Source: an uncultured Lachnospiraceae bacterium (lineage in GTDB: Bacteria; Bacillota; Clostridia; Lachnospirales; Lachnospiraceae). Taken from it: DNA of 29,916 bases. This document shows positions 8,405-16,139 of the stretch, one piece after another. The stretch spans positions 44,856 to 74,771 of the forward strand of contig CAJUHG010000005.1 in the NCBI GenBank assembly GCA_910586005.1, written 5' to 3'. The translations under genes and the position numbers were made by a program. Within the stretch, counting starts at the first letter, position 1; each line of letters opens with the position of its first letter. The notes beneath the pieces were generated by a model. It ran no database searches. It was given only the letters and a program-made list of their open reading frames with translations, and was not told the DNA's origin.

Positions 8405-9277
8405 TTAGTTTATCATACCATTAATGGCTGTAATTTGCAAAGTGGAATTACTCTCATCACTATATACATCTTTAAACCAGATTTCTCCATTTGCACCCAT
8501 AGAAATACCTTGCCAGTTATTGAACATTTCATGACAAGTTTCAGCTTCAAGAGAAGAGATAAAATCAGGGTTTAAGTTATTTTCAAAATCAATAGAAAGA
8601 AAAGCTGCACTGTCATTATAGAAAGCTCCATCTATACTAATAGGATAAGCAATTAGATTAGATAGACCAGTCCAATCTTTAGCTAGAACCAAGGATTTTA
8701 TGGTTTCTGCAAAACTTTCTACCTCACTAGAGGTACGTGAAGTGGAAGTTTCATAGAAGCCATTGTCTTCCTCATGGGCATTTGTATTTGGTTGAGGAGA
8801 TTCTAGTACTTCTTGGTTATTATCAGTATTATTATTTTCTAAATTGCTATTCTCTTGGCTATTGTTAGCATTATTATTTTCTGAATTACTATTCTCTTGG
8901 CTATTGTTAGCATTATTATTTTCTGAATTACTATTCTCTTGGTTGTCCATAGAATTATCTTTTTTTAAATTGTTGTCCTCTTGGTTAGAATTATCTTTAT
9001 CTAAATTATTCTGTTGATTGTCTGTAGAATCATCTTTTTTTGAAGTATTTTCTTGCTTATTGTCTTCTTGATTTGAATCATCTTTTTCAGAACTATCAGT
9101 ATTTTGTCTGTTCGTAGCATCAGATGATTCAGAATTTGAATTTTCTCGTTCTGTTTCATAAGATGAAATAATATTATCTTTTTCATGATTGGAAGAACAA
9201 CCTGCTGTTAAACATACAAAGCAAAATGTTGTAATACATAATAATTTTTTCAGTTTCATAAAATTCAATAAGCACAA
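8405..9277 (-). CDS. Putative lipoprotein with low-complexity linker
   Basis: A signal peptide of lipoprotein type (KKLLCITTFCFVCLTAGC) places the lipidated cysteine at residue 27, so the mature protein would be anchored outside the membrane. About 130 residues of Asn/Ser/Glu/Asp/Gln-rich linker follow, including tandem 14-residue repeats encoded by 42-base repeats at 8828-8941. The last 110 residues form a compact unrecognised domain (from about SEVESFAETIKSLV to AINGMIN). The start used is TTG at 9277, because AAGGGA lies 8 bases before it; the in-frame ATG at 9259 has no ribosome site and would only shorten the peptide by six residues. Substrate or partner is unknown. Confidence 0.7.
   Translation of the reverse strand: MCLLNFMKLKKLLCITTFCFVCLTAGCSSNHEKDNIISSYETERENSNSESSDATNRQNTDSSEKDDSNQEDNKQENTSKKDDSTDNQQNNLDKDNSNQEDNNLKKDNSMDNQENSNSENNNANNSQENSNSENNNANNSQENSNLENNNTDNNQEVLESPQPNTNAHEEDNGFYETSTSRTSSEVESFAETIKSLVLAKDWTGLSNLIAYPISIDGAFYNDSAAFLSIDFENNLNPDFISSLEAETCHEMFNNWQGISMGANGEIWFKDVYSDESNSTLQITAINGMIN
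8828..8941 (-). repeat. 42-bp tandem repeats inside the lipoprotein gene
   Basis: Two full 42-base units (8828-8869 and 8870-8911) differ at two positions, and a third partial unit runs to about 8941. They encode a 14-residue Asn/Ser/Glu-rich unit. Such in-frame repeats can change copy number without breaking the frame. Confidence 0.85.
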
Positions 9278-9370
9278 AAATCTATTCCCTTTTGGTGCTA
9301 TTTTCCTTTCTTTATTTTTTCATTTGATAAAATCTGACATCTATAGAATGGGTGGGAAATAATAAAATCG

Positions 9371-9400
9371 TCTTGGTGAAAGACCAATTTCTTTCCAAGA
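9371..9400 (-). terminator. Terminator of the LUD-domain gene
   Basis: TCTTG/CAAGA and GAAAG/CTTTC (9371-9400) form a hairpin with a two-base bulge. Read on the minus strand it is followed by CGATTTTATTATTT. It lies 50 bases after the stop of the minus-strand gene at 9451. Confidence 0.6.
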
Positions 9401-9450
9401 AAAGTGTCTTTAGCAGAAGGAAATTTTCCTATGTATAACTGAATGATGTC

Positions 9451-10089
9451 TTAATATCCTAGACTTTCTCCAATTAAAATAATCTTAATGCGATTTTTGG
9501 GTGCACTTCTTCTGGTAATAACAGTGTGAGAGCAGATACAATCAGGACTTAAGCAATCTGCACAAACTCCTGTAGAAGCACAAGGTGTTTTACGATTGAG
9601 ACGATTAGCATTGATAGGAGAAGCTACATTGCGCACGCGTGATATCGCTTCTTCAAAAGAAGGAGAAACCTTATTCATACCAGCAAGAATAATTATATTT
9701 TTTGGTCCATAGATAAGAGCAGCCACCCTATTACCAGTACCATCTATATTTACAAGTTCTCCATCAGAAGTGATAGCATTGCTGCTCATAAAATAGTAGT
9801 CAGCGTAAAAAGATTTGTGGTAAATTTCAGAAACTTCTTCTGGTGAATTTGCTTTACTTCTGTCTAGAAGCGTAATATCTGTTCTCTGTTTTAAACTATC
9901 AGACATTCCAGATTCTGCAAGTGTCATAGAACCACCAAAGGATACAAGACTACCTGCTTCTACCATATTTGTAGCAAGTGCTACGGCTTCTTTTGCAGTT
10001 TTGCAATAATGACATTCAAACTGACGTTTCTCTAAATTTTTCTTTGTGATGTTTGCAAGATTTTCATAATAAATATCAATTGGGTTCAT
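9451..10089 (-). CDS. LUD-domain protein (LutC/YkgG-like)
   Basis: A 212-residue cytoplasmic protein with the LUD fold (DUF162) found in LutB/LutC of lactate oxidation. Diagnostic stretches are SFGGSMTLAESG, LLDRSKANSPEE and IDGTGNRVAALIYGPKNIII. The C-terminus carries a cysteine-rich segment (PCASTGVCADCLSPDCIC) that could bind iron-sulphur or zinc. It is a single gene here: no lutA or lutB partner is visible, so a direct role in lactate use is uncertain, and stand-alone LUD proteins of this length are frequent in Clostridia. GAAAGGA precedes the ATG. It is divergent from the ABC exporter, with a palindrome at 10131-10157 between them. Confidence 0.85.
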   Translation of the reverse strand: MNPIDIYYENLANITKKNLEKRQFECHYCKTAKEAVALATNMVEAGSLVSFGGSMTLAESGMSDSLKQRTDITLLDRSKANSPEEVSEIYHKSFYADYYFMSSNAITSDGELVNIDGTGNRVAALIYGPKNIIILAGMNKVSPSFEEAISRVRNVASPINANRLNRKTPCASTGVCADCLSPDCICSHTVITRRSAPKNRIKIILIGESLGY

Positions 10090-10130
10090 AAATTTCTTCC
10101 TTTCTTTTAAAAATTTTTTATTTATAATAA

Positions 10131-10157
10131 CAGAAAGTTTATAGAGCGTACTTTCTG
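10131..10157. promoter_or_regulatory. Inverted repeat in the divergent promoter region
   Basis: CAGAAAGT (10131-10138) and ACTTTCTG (10150-10157) are perfectly complementary with an 11-base spacer. The site lies 42 bases upstream of the LUD gene start and near a TTATTATAAAT stretch that could serve as its -10. It could be an operator; no protein is assigned. Confidence 0.4.
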
Positions 10158-10280
10158 ACCATCGTGGAATTGCCTAGAGAGTTATGAGCGGACAGTTACA
10201 AGCACATCTCTTTAGAATTAAGCAATGGGTAGTTGAAAAAATATGTCTTTAATAGATTAGCACAAAATAAAAAAATATGC

Positions 10281-10286
10281 TATAAT
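10281..10286 (+). promoter_or_regulatory. Possible -10 box of the ABC exporter gene
   Basis: A perfect TATAAT lies 40 bases before ATG 10326. The base stretch at the expected -35 distance (TTAGCA or TAGCAC) is a poor match, so the promoter is probable rather than certain. Confidence 0.45.
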
Positions 10287-10325
10287 AAATAATTAGTTTA
10301 AAAAAATATTAGAAAGGAGATTTTG

Positions 10326-12062
10326 ATGAAACAAACATTGAAGCGGTTAATATCCTATTATAAGCCATATATGTCATTATTTCTTGCAGATATGTTTTTT
10401 GCAATTTTAGGTGCGGGTATAACATTAGCAATTCCTTTAATTGTAAGGTATATTACAAATCATGTAATTACTATGGAAGCAGGGGCAGCTTTAGATAAAA
10501 TTACTGTACTTGGAATTGTTATGCTAATTTTAGTAGCAGTCGAAGGATTTTGTAATTATTTTATTACTAATTTTGGACATGTGATGGGTGCTAAAATTGA
10601 ATATGATATGAGAGCAGAAATTTTTGAGCATTATCAAAAATTATCTTTTTCTTTTTTTAACAATCAAAAAGTAGGACAGTTAATGTCTCGAATTACTAGT
10701 GATTTATTTGACATTAGCGAACTTTTACATCATGGACCAGAAGATTTGGTAATTTCTATTATCAAAATTATAGGTTCTTTTGTTATTTTGTTTCATATTG
10801 ATGTGAAGCTAACGATGATTGCATTTGCTTTTATACCAATTATGTTGATTTATGCATTGTATTTTAATACTAAGATGAAACGTGCATTCAAAAGAAACAG
10901 AGTAAAAATTGCAGAAATCAACAGTCAAATTGAAGATAATCTTTCTGGAATACGGGTAGTAAAATCTTTTGCAAATGAAGAAGTAGAACAAGAAAAATTT
11001 GAAAAGGGAAATCAGGGATTTTTAGCAGCAAAGAAAAATAGCTATCTATATATGGCAGGATATCATTCTGGATTAGGGGCATTAACTACATTGATTACAA
11101 TTGTGGTATTGGTGGCAGGTGCTGTATTAATTACTTATGGTCAAGTGAATGTGACAGATTTAATTACTTTTCTATTATATATCAATACTTTTACAGAACC
11201 AGTAAAAAAATTAATTAACTTTACAGAGCAATTTCAAAATGGATATACTGGGTATGAGCGTTTTATGGAAATGTTAGCTATTGAGCCTGATATATCAGAC
11301 CATCCAGAGGCTTTGGAACTTAAAAATGTAAAAGGAAATATTTCTTTTGACAATGTATCTTTTCACTATGAAGAAAATACAGAAACGGTATTAAATCATA
11401 TAAATCTAGAAGTAGAAGCAGGTTCCTATATGGCACTTGTAGGTTCTTCAGGTGCAGGAAAAAGTACTTTATGTAGTTTAATCCCTCGATTTTATGATGT
11501 AAGTAGTGGGGCAGTAAAAATTGATGGAACAGATATTCGGGATGTAACATTAAAGAGTCTTAGAAATCAGATTGGAATTGTACAGCAAGATGTTTATTTG
11601 TTTGTAGGAACTGTAATGGACAATATTCGTTATGGCAGACCAAATGCTACAAGAGAAGAAGTGATAGAGGCAGCCAAGAATGCCAATGCACATAAATTTA
11701 TTATGGCCCTTCCAAAGGGATATGATACTGATATTGGACAACGTGGCGTAAAATTATCAGGAGGACAAAAACAAAGATTGTCTATTGCACGGGTATTTTT
11801 AAAAAATCCGCCCATACTTATATTTGATGAAGCAACTTCAGCATTAGATAATGAAAGTGAAAAAGTAGTACAAGAATCCCTAGAAAAGCTTGCAAAAGAC
11901 CGCACTACTTTTGTAATTGCACATCGATTATCTACCATCCGAAATGCACAAAAAATATTGGTACTAACAGATACAGGAATTGCAGAAGAAGGAACACATA
12001 AAGAATTATTGCAGAAAGATGGCATATATGCAAAATTGTATAGTATGCAGTTTGCAGGGTAG
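10326..12062 (+). CDS. ABC exporter, fused permease and ATPase (half transporter)
   Basis: A 578-residue type IV ABC exporter half that would work as a homodimer or heterodimer in the membrane. The N-terminal 300 residues contain about six membrane spans. The ATPase domain has Walker A GSSGAGKST near residue 375, the Q-loop in IGIVQQDVYLF, signature LSGGQKQR near 477, Walker B ILIFDEATSALD near 500 and the switch histidine in IAHRLST. It resembles MsbA/BmrA-like multidrug or lipid exporters, but substrate cannot be told. The start is ATG 10326, with AGGAG 6 bases before it; an in-frame TTG lies just upstream. Its 3' end is part of a tandem duplication (12021-12141), and the next gene starts only 73 bases on, so the two are probably co-transcribed. 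Confidence 0.93.
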   Translation: MKQTLKRLISYYKPYMSLFLADMFFAILGAGITLAIPLIVRYITNHVITMEAGAALDKITVLGIVMLILVAVEGFCNYFITNFGHVMGAKIEYDMRAEIFEHYQKLSFSFFNNQKVGQLMSRITSDLFDISELLHHGPEDLVISIIKIIGSFVILFHIDVKLTMIAFAFIPIMLIYALYFNTKMKRAFKRNRVKIAEINSQIEDNLSGIRVVKSFANEEVEQEKFEKGNQGFLAAKKNSYLYMAGYHSGLGALTTLITIVVLVAGAVLITYGQVNVTDLITFLLYINTFTEPVKKLINFTEQFQNGYTGYERFMEMLAIEPDISDHPEALELKNVKGNISFDNVSFHYEENTETVLNHINLEVEAGSYMALVGSSGAGKSTLCSLIPRFYDVSSGAVKIDGTDIRDVTLKSLRNQIGIVQQDVYLFVGTVMDNIRYGRPNATREEVIEAAKNANAHKFIMALPKGYDTDIGQRGVKLSGGQKQRLSIARVFLKNPPILIFDEATSALDNESEKVVQESLEKLAKDRTTFVIAHRLSTIRNAQKILVLTDTGIAEEGTHKELLQKDGIYAKLYSMQFAG

Positions 12063-12141
12063 AAAATATGGAGATATATAGAAGTATGGCATATATGTAA
12101 AGTTGTAATATAGCAGTTTGCCAGATAGGAGATATATGGAG
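12021..12141 (+). repeat. Decayed 67-bp tandem duplication over a gene end
   Basis: The last 42 bases of the exporter gene plus 25 bases of spacer (12021-12087) are repeated in altered form from 12088. Both copies share GGCATATATG, then GCAGTTTGC, then GGAGATATAT in the same order. Copy 2 has small deletions and substitutions. Copy 2 supplies the AGGAG and the ATG region of the next gene. Confidence 0.75.
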
Positions 12142-13044
12142 ATTTCATTTAAGAAAATTGAATTGAATGACAGAGAATTAATTGACAAGTATTTAAAGAA
12201 GAAGAGATATCGCAGTTGTGAATTGATTTTTCCCAATATTTATCTGTGGAGTAGAAAATATCCAACAGAGTTTGCAATCGTAGAAGATACGATTATCTTT
12301 TTGGGATATACAGAAAGGAAGGAACCAAGTATTACATTTCCAGCAGGAGAAAAAGAACAAGTCCACAAAGCAATGAATGTAATAATAGAATGGTTCAAGC
12401 AGCAACAAAAAGAATTGCATATGCATTTAGTCCAAGAACAAGAATTTGAATTACTAAATTTGTGGTATCCTGGAAAATTCCAAATTACTTATGATAGAGA
12501 TTCTGCAGATTATGTGTATGAAACAGAGAAACTAATTACTCTTGCTGGAAAAAAATTACATGGGAAGCGTAATCATATCAATAAATTTAAAGAAAATAAT
12601 CCTGATTGGGTGTATGAGACAATTACGTTAGAAAATGTAGAGGAATGTTTTCAAATGGCCTTGAAATGGCGGGAAGAAATGCAATGTGAACAAGATGTGG
12701 AAAAAAGAGATGAAATGTGTGTAACACTAAACGCATTGCGATTATTAGAAGAATTAAAATTAAAAGGCGGCCTTCTTCGAGCGAATCCAGAAGGTGAAGT
12801 AATTGCATTTACAATAGGAGAACCTTTGAATCCTGATACTTTTGTGGTGCATATTGAAAAAGCATTTGCAGAGATACAGGGGGCTTATCCTATGATAAAT
12901 CAACAATTTGTAATACATGAAGCAAAAGATTTCTTGTATATCAATCGAGAAGAGGATACTGGTTCAGAAGGACTTAGAAAGGCAAAATTATCTTATCATC
13001 CAGTATTTTTAGTGGAAAAAGGTGTAGTAACTTATACCTTATGA
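12136..13044 (+). CDS. DUF2156 (LPG synthase C-terminal-like) protein
   Basis: A 302-residue soluble protein built like the C-terminal catalytic domain of lysyl-phosphatidylglycerol synthase (double GNAT fold), but without the membrane half. Typical stretches are LAGKKLHGKRNHINKF, VAFTIGE-type (here VIAFTIGE), and the end EDTGSEGLRKAKLSYHP. It may transfer an aminoacyl or similar group; the acceptor is unknown. I start it at ATG 12136 with AGGAG four bases upstream; an in-frame TTG at 12118 lies in the duplicated spacer and is unlikely. It sits between the ABC exporter and the metal GTPases; an envelope-related job alongside the exporter is an inference. Confidence 0.85.
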   Translation: MEISFKKIELNDRELIDKYLKKKRYRSCELIFPNIYLWSRKYPTEFAIVEDTIIFLGYTERKEPSITFPAGEKEQVHKAMNVIIEWFKQQQKELHMHLVQEQEFELLNLWYPGKFQITYDRDSADYVYETEKLITLAGKKLHGKRNHINKFKENNPDWVYETITLENVEECFQMALKWREEMQCEQDVEKRDEMCVTLNALRLLEELKLKGGLLRANPEGEVIAFTIGEPLNPDTFVVHIEKAFAEIQGAYPMINQQFVIHEAKDFLYINREEDTGSEGLRKAKLSYHPVFLVEKGVVTYTL

Positions 13045-13078
13045 AACGGCCGAATAACCATATCATAAGTAAAATGCT

Positions 13079-13099
13079 CTTGTAAACATATATTACAAG
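13079..13099 (+). promoter_or_regulatory. Palindrome upstream of the G3E GTPase gene
   Basis: CTTGTAA (13079-13085) and TTACAAG (13093-13099) are perfectly complementary with a 7-base centre, 42 bases before ATG 13141. Copies of TATCATAAG flank it at 13061-13069 and 13110-13118. No T-tract follows, so an operator is more likely than a terminator. The presence of metal-related genes suggests a metal regulator, but the sequence does not match a Fur or Zur box that I know. Confidence 0.5.
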
Positions 13100-13140
13100 G
13101 CTAAATTGTTATCATAAGAATAAAATTTAGGAGGAGAGAC

Positions 13141-14289
13141 ATGACAAAAATTGATATTATTTCAGGATTCTTAGGTGCAGGAAAGACAACGTTTATAAAA
13201 AAGATGTTAGAGGATGTATTTCAAGGTGAAAAAATTGTATTGATTGAAAATGAATTTGGAGAAATTGGCATTGATGGTGGATTTTTAAAAAATTCTGGAA
13301 TTGAAATTAGTGAGCTAAATTCTGGTTGTATTTGTTGTTCCCTAGTAGGTGATTTTGGTAAAAATTTGAGAGAAGTAATGGAACGTTTTCATCCAGATCG
13401 TATTTTAATCGAACCTTCTGGTGTTGGAAAACTTTCTGATGTTATGAAATCAGTAGAAGAAGTAGAAGTGGAAAACAAAGTAAAACTGAATGGAAGAATT
13501 ACAGTAGTAAATGCTGCAAAGGCTACCAAACAAATGAAAGCTTTTGGAGAATTTTTTAACAATCAGATTGAATATGCAACAGTTGTGGTTTTAAGTCGTA
13601 CTCAAAATGTAAAACCAGAACAAACGGAAATAGTAGTAAAGGCTATTCAAGAGAAGAATCCAAAAGCTGCTGTTATTACTACTTCATGGGATAAAATCGA
13701 TGGAAAACAAATTTACAAGGTAATTGAACAACAAAAATCCTTAGAAGAGGAATTAATGGAAGAACATAAGCATGACCATGAATGTCATCATGACCACGAC
13801 CATGAATGTCATCATGACCACGACCATGAATGTCATCATGACCACGACCATGAGTGCCATCATGACCACGACCATGAGTGCCATCATGACCACGACCATG
13901 AATGTCATCATGACCACGACCATAAACATCATCATGACCACGACCATGAACATCATCATGAGCATGGAGAGGATTGCACTTGTGGATGTCATGATCATCA
14001 TCACCATCATGCAGATGAGATATTTACAAGCTGGGGCAAAGAAACGCCTCATATATTTACCAGAGAAACGATTGAAGGTGCGTTAAAAGCATTTTGTGAA
14101 ACGGAAGATTATGGTACGGTTTTACGAGCAAAAGGTATGGTACCAGCAGAAGATGGAACTTGGATTTACTTTGATATGGTAGATGGAGAATATGAACTGC
14201 GTACTGGAGAAGCAGACTATACAGGAAGACTTTGTGTAATTGGAACAAATATCAAAGAGGAAAAATTAACAGAATTATTTGGGATATAG
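13141..14289 (+). CDS. G3E-family (COG0523, CobW-like) GTPase with His-rich array
   Basis: A 382-residue metal-chaperone-type P-loop GTPase. Walker A is GFLGAGKT (9-16), the metal-binding GCICC is at 62-66 and the Walker B-type EPSG at 91-94. Between the GTPase domain and the C-terminal CobW_C domain (from about 298, with the typical LRAKG) lies a His/Asp/Cys-rich stretch, about residues 209-294, built on eight-residue HDHDHECH units; it should bind Zn, Co or Ni. The usual base-specificity motif NKxD is replaced by SRTQ (152-155), so guanine specificity is uncertain. TTTAGGAGGAGA precedes the ATG. It pairs with a second G3E gene 125 bases downstream. Metal delivery or storage is the family role; the client is unknown. 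Confidence 0.9.
   Translation: MTKIDIISGFLGAGKTTFIKKMLEDVFQGEKIVLIENEFGEIGIDGGFLKNSGIEISELNSGCICCSLVGDFGKNLREVMERFHPDRILIEPSGVGKLSDVMKSVEEVEVENKVKLNGRITVVNAAKATKQMKAFGEFFNNQIEYATVVVLSRTQNVKPEQTEIVVKAIQEKNPKAAVITTSWDKIDGKQIYKVIEQQKSLEEELMEEHKHDHECHHDHDHECHHDHDHECHHDHDHECHHDHDHECHHDHDHECHHDHDHKHHHDHDHEHHHEHGEDCTCGCHDHHHHHADEIFTSWGKETPHIFTRETIEGALKAFCETEDYGTVLRAKGMVPAEDGTWIYFDMVDGEYELRTGEADYTGRLCVIGTNIKEEKLTELFGI
13771..13956 (+). repeat. 24-bp tandem array encoding HDHDHECH
   Basis: Seven full 24-base units run from 13789 to 13956, preceded by an 18-base partial unit at 13771. Units 1, 2 and 5 are identical; 3 and 4 share two silent changes (GAG, TGC); the last two change Cys to His. The low divergence shows recent expansion. 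Confidence 0.95.
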
Positions 14290-14343
14290 TCTTTGATAGA
14301 AGAAATAGCAAAGAGAAAAATAGGGATGACAGTTTAAAATTAA

Positions 14344-14383
14344 GAGAAGTTTTATTCTAGTAAAAAGTGCTAGAAAACTTCTC
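14344..14383 (+). promoter_or_regulatory. Long hairpin before the second G3E gene
   Basis: GAGAAGTTTT...CTAG (14344-14360) pairs with CTAG.AAACTTCTC (14370-14383) around a 9-base loop, giving about 13 pairs. No T-tract follows, and the ATG lies 32 bases on. It may be a processing or stability stem in a shared mRNA rather than a terminator. Confidence 0.5.
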
Positions 14384-14414
14384 AAGTAAATAGGGAAAGA
14401 AAGGTTGTGAGAAA

Positions 14415-15356
14415 ATGGAAATTCCAGTATATTTATTTTCAGGTTTTATGGATAGTGGAAAAAGTTCCCTAATACATGAGACACTAATGGAAGGAGAATT
14501 TAGTGAAAATGGAAAAACATTGTTAATTCTCTGTGAAGATGGGGAAATAGAGTTTGAAGAAAATGAACTGTTAAAGGCAAATACCAAATTGATAATGATA
14601 GAGGAGGAAGAAACTTTCACTAGTAATAAATTAGAAGAATTAAGCCAGAACTATCACCCTGACCAAGTATTTATTGAGTACAATGGTACATGGCAAATGT
14701 CTACTTTTTTGGAGATGGAACTTCCAAAAGATTGGGTGTTAGTACAATCTCTTGCCACAGTAGATGCCACTACATTTGAAATGTATTTGACAAATATGCG
14801 GGCAATGATTATGGAACAACTTTTTGCCGCTGATGTGGTAATTATCAATCGCTGTGAAGATGATACACCAAAAGGAAAATTCCGACGTGCCATTAAAGTA
14901 ATTAATCGAAAAGCACAGATCGCCTATGAACGCGCGGATGGCACAATAGATGAAAACGATATGGAGGAACTTCCTTATGATTTAAATCAGGAAATTATTG
15001 AAATTACAGATATGGACTATGGCATTTGGTATATGGATGCTTTGGATAATCCAAAGAAATATGAAGGAAAAAAAGTACAATTTTTAGCTTTGACTTATCG
15101 GCCTGAAAAATTGAAAAAGGGTGTCTTTATTCCAGGAAGATTTGCTATGACTTGTTGTGCAGATGATATTACTTTTGTAGGCTTTAAATGTAAATATGAT
15201 AAAGCAGCTAATATTCCACATAAGTCATGGATTACAATTACTGCTGAAATGCGAAATGAATTTGCCTTAGAATACAGAGGTAAGGGGCCTGTATTATATG
15301 CTCTTGATGTAAAGCCAGCAGAACGACCAGAAGATGAATTGATTTATTTTAGTTGA
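14415..15356 (+). CDS. G3E-like GTPase fused to a DUF1980 (YcgQ-like) domain
   Basis: This 313-residue protein starts with a CobW-like P-loop, GFMDSGKSS (10-18). The GCxCC metal motif of the family is missing and the Walker B-type EPSG is EYNG (88-91). The base-specificity site is NRCE (145-148) instead of NKxD. From about residue 218 the chain changes to a segment with FIPGRFAMTCCADD (238-251), the double-cysteine pattern of YcgQ/TIGR03943-type proteins, which normally pair with a DUF318 permease (YcgR); no permease is present here. With its neighbour it suggests a two-GTPase metal-handling unit. GAAAGG lies 10 bases before ATG, a weak site. The domain fusion is read from motifs and needs a profile search. 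Confidence 0.75.
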   Translation: MEIPVYLFSGFMDSGKSSLIHETLMEGEFSENGKTLLILCEDGEIEFEENELLKANTKLIMIEEEETFTSNKLEELSQNYHPDQVFIEYNGTWQMSTFLEMELPKDWVLVQSLATVDATTFEMYLTNMRAMIMEQLFAADVVIINRCEDDTPKGKFRRAIKVINRKAQIAYERADGTIDENDMEELPYDLNQEIIEITDMDYGIWYMDALDNPKKYEGKKVQFLALTYRPEKLKKGVFIPGRFAMTCCADDITFVGFKCKYDKAANIPHKSWITITAEMRNEFALEYRGKGPVLYALDVKPAERPEDELIYFS

Positions 15357-15436
15357 TGTTTCATAAGGTATAGATAGGAACTAAAAAGAAATAAGTGTAT
15401 ATGCAGAAATGCTAGCCTGTAGAGAAAGGAAACAAG

Positions 15437-16114
15437 ATGGAACAGGAAAGCAGATTATCAGACCGGATTGCAGATAGTATATTATCTATGATTACTGTAG
15501 AAAAACGCTTTTTGCCAGGGAATAAACTGCCAAATGAAAATATATTATCAAAAGAATTAAAAGTAAGCCGCACTACATTACGGGAGGCAATTAGGATTCT
15601 TGCCACGGGAGGAATTTTAGAAATTCGGCGAGGATTGGGTACTTTTGTTAGAGAGGATTTTAAAATAGGGCAATCAGAAAATTTATCTGTACTTACATCT
15701 GTGAAGGTAAAAGCAAAAGATTTATATGAAATGCGTTTGATATTTGAGCCAGAAGCTGCATATTATGCAGCTTTACGTGCTACAGATGAGGAAATACAAA
15801 GGATTTTAACATTGGGAAAAGAAATTGAAAAGCGAATAGAGCAGGGAAAAGATAGAACAGAAGTGGAACAAGCTTTTCATAAATCAATTGCCAAAGCTAC
15901 ACATAATGAATTTATGAATCAGCTTATGCCTGTCATTTATGAAGGAATTTATAAGGGAGTAAAACTTTCCAAAGCTTATGAAGAAGCAGTACAAGCAACA
16001 TTGATAGATCATAAAATTTTGATGGATTTTTTAAAAGCTAGAAATGGAGAGGGTGCAAGGAATGCTATGCGTATCCATATTTTACATGCTATGGAGCAAC
16101 TTCCAATGGAATAA
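15437..16114 (+). CDS. GntR-family regulator, FCD (FadR) subfamily
   Basis: A 225-residue repressor-type protein. The winged helix covers about residues 5-75 (LPNENILSKELKVSRTTLRE and the wing RRGLGTFV). The FCD ligand domain covers about 90-220, with the histidines of its metal site visible in AFHKSIAKATHNEF, IDHKILMDFL and MRIHILHAME. Members sense small organic acids or related metabolites; the effector here is unknown. AGAAAGGA precedes the ATG. It is followed after 25 bases by signal peptidase I, likely in the same transcript, though the two jobs are not obviously linked. Confidence 0.92.
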   Translation: MEQESRLSDRIADSILSMITVEKRFLPGNKLPNENILSKELKVSRTTLREAIRILATGGILEIRRGLGTFVREDFKIGQSENLSVLTSVKVKAKDLYEMRLIFEPEAAYYAALRATDEEIQRILTLGKEIEKRIEQGKDRTEVEQAFHKSIAKATHNEFMNQLMPVIYEGIYKGVKLSKAYEEAVQATLIDHKILMDFLKARNGEGARNAMRIHILHAMEQLPME

Positions 16115-16139
16115 GGTGTAGTTTTAGGGAGGAAAATAA

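Noticed and set aside
13771..13956. CRISPR-like array
   Set aside because: The repeats are contiguous without spacers and in frame with the GTPase.
13753..14086. Open frames rich in Met/Thr or Met/Val across the His-rich array
   Set aside because: They are the same 24-base repeat read in other frames, with no starts or homology of their own.
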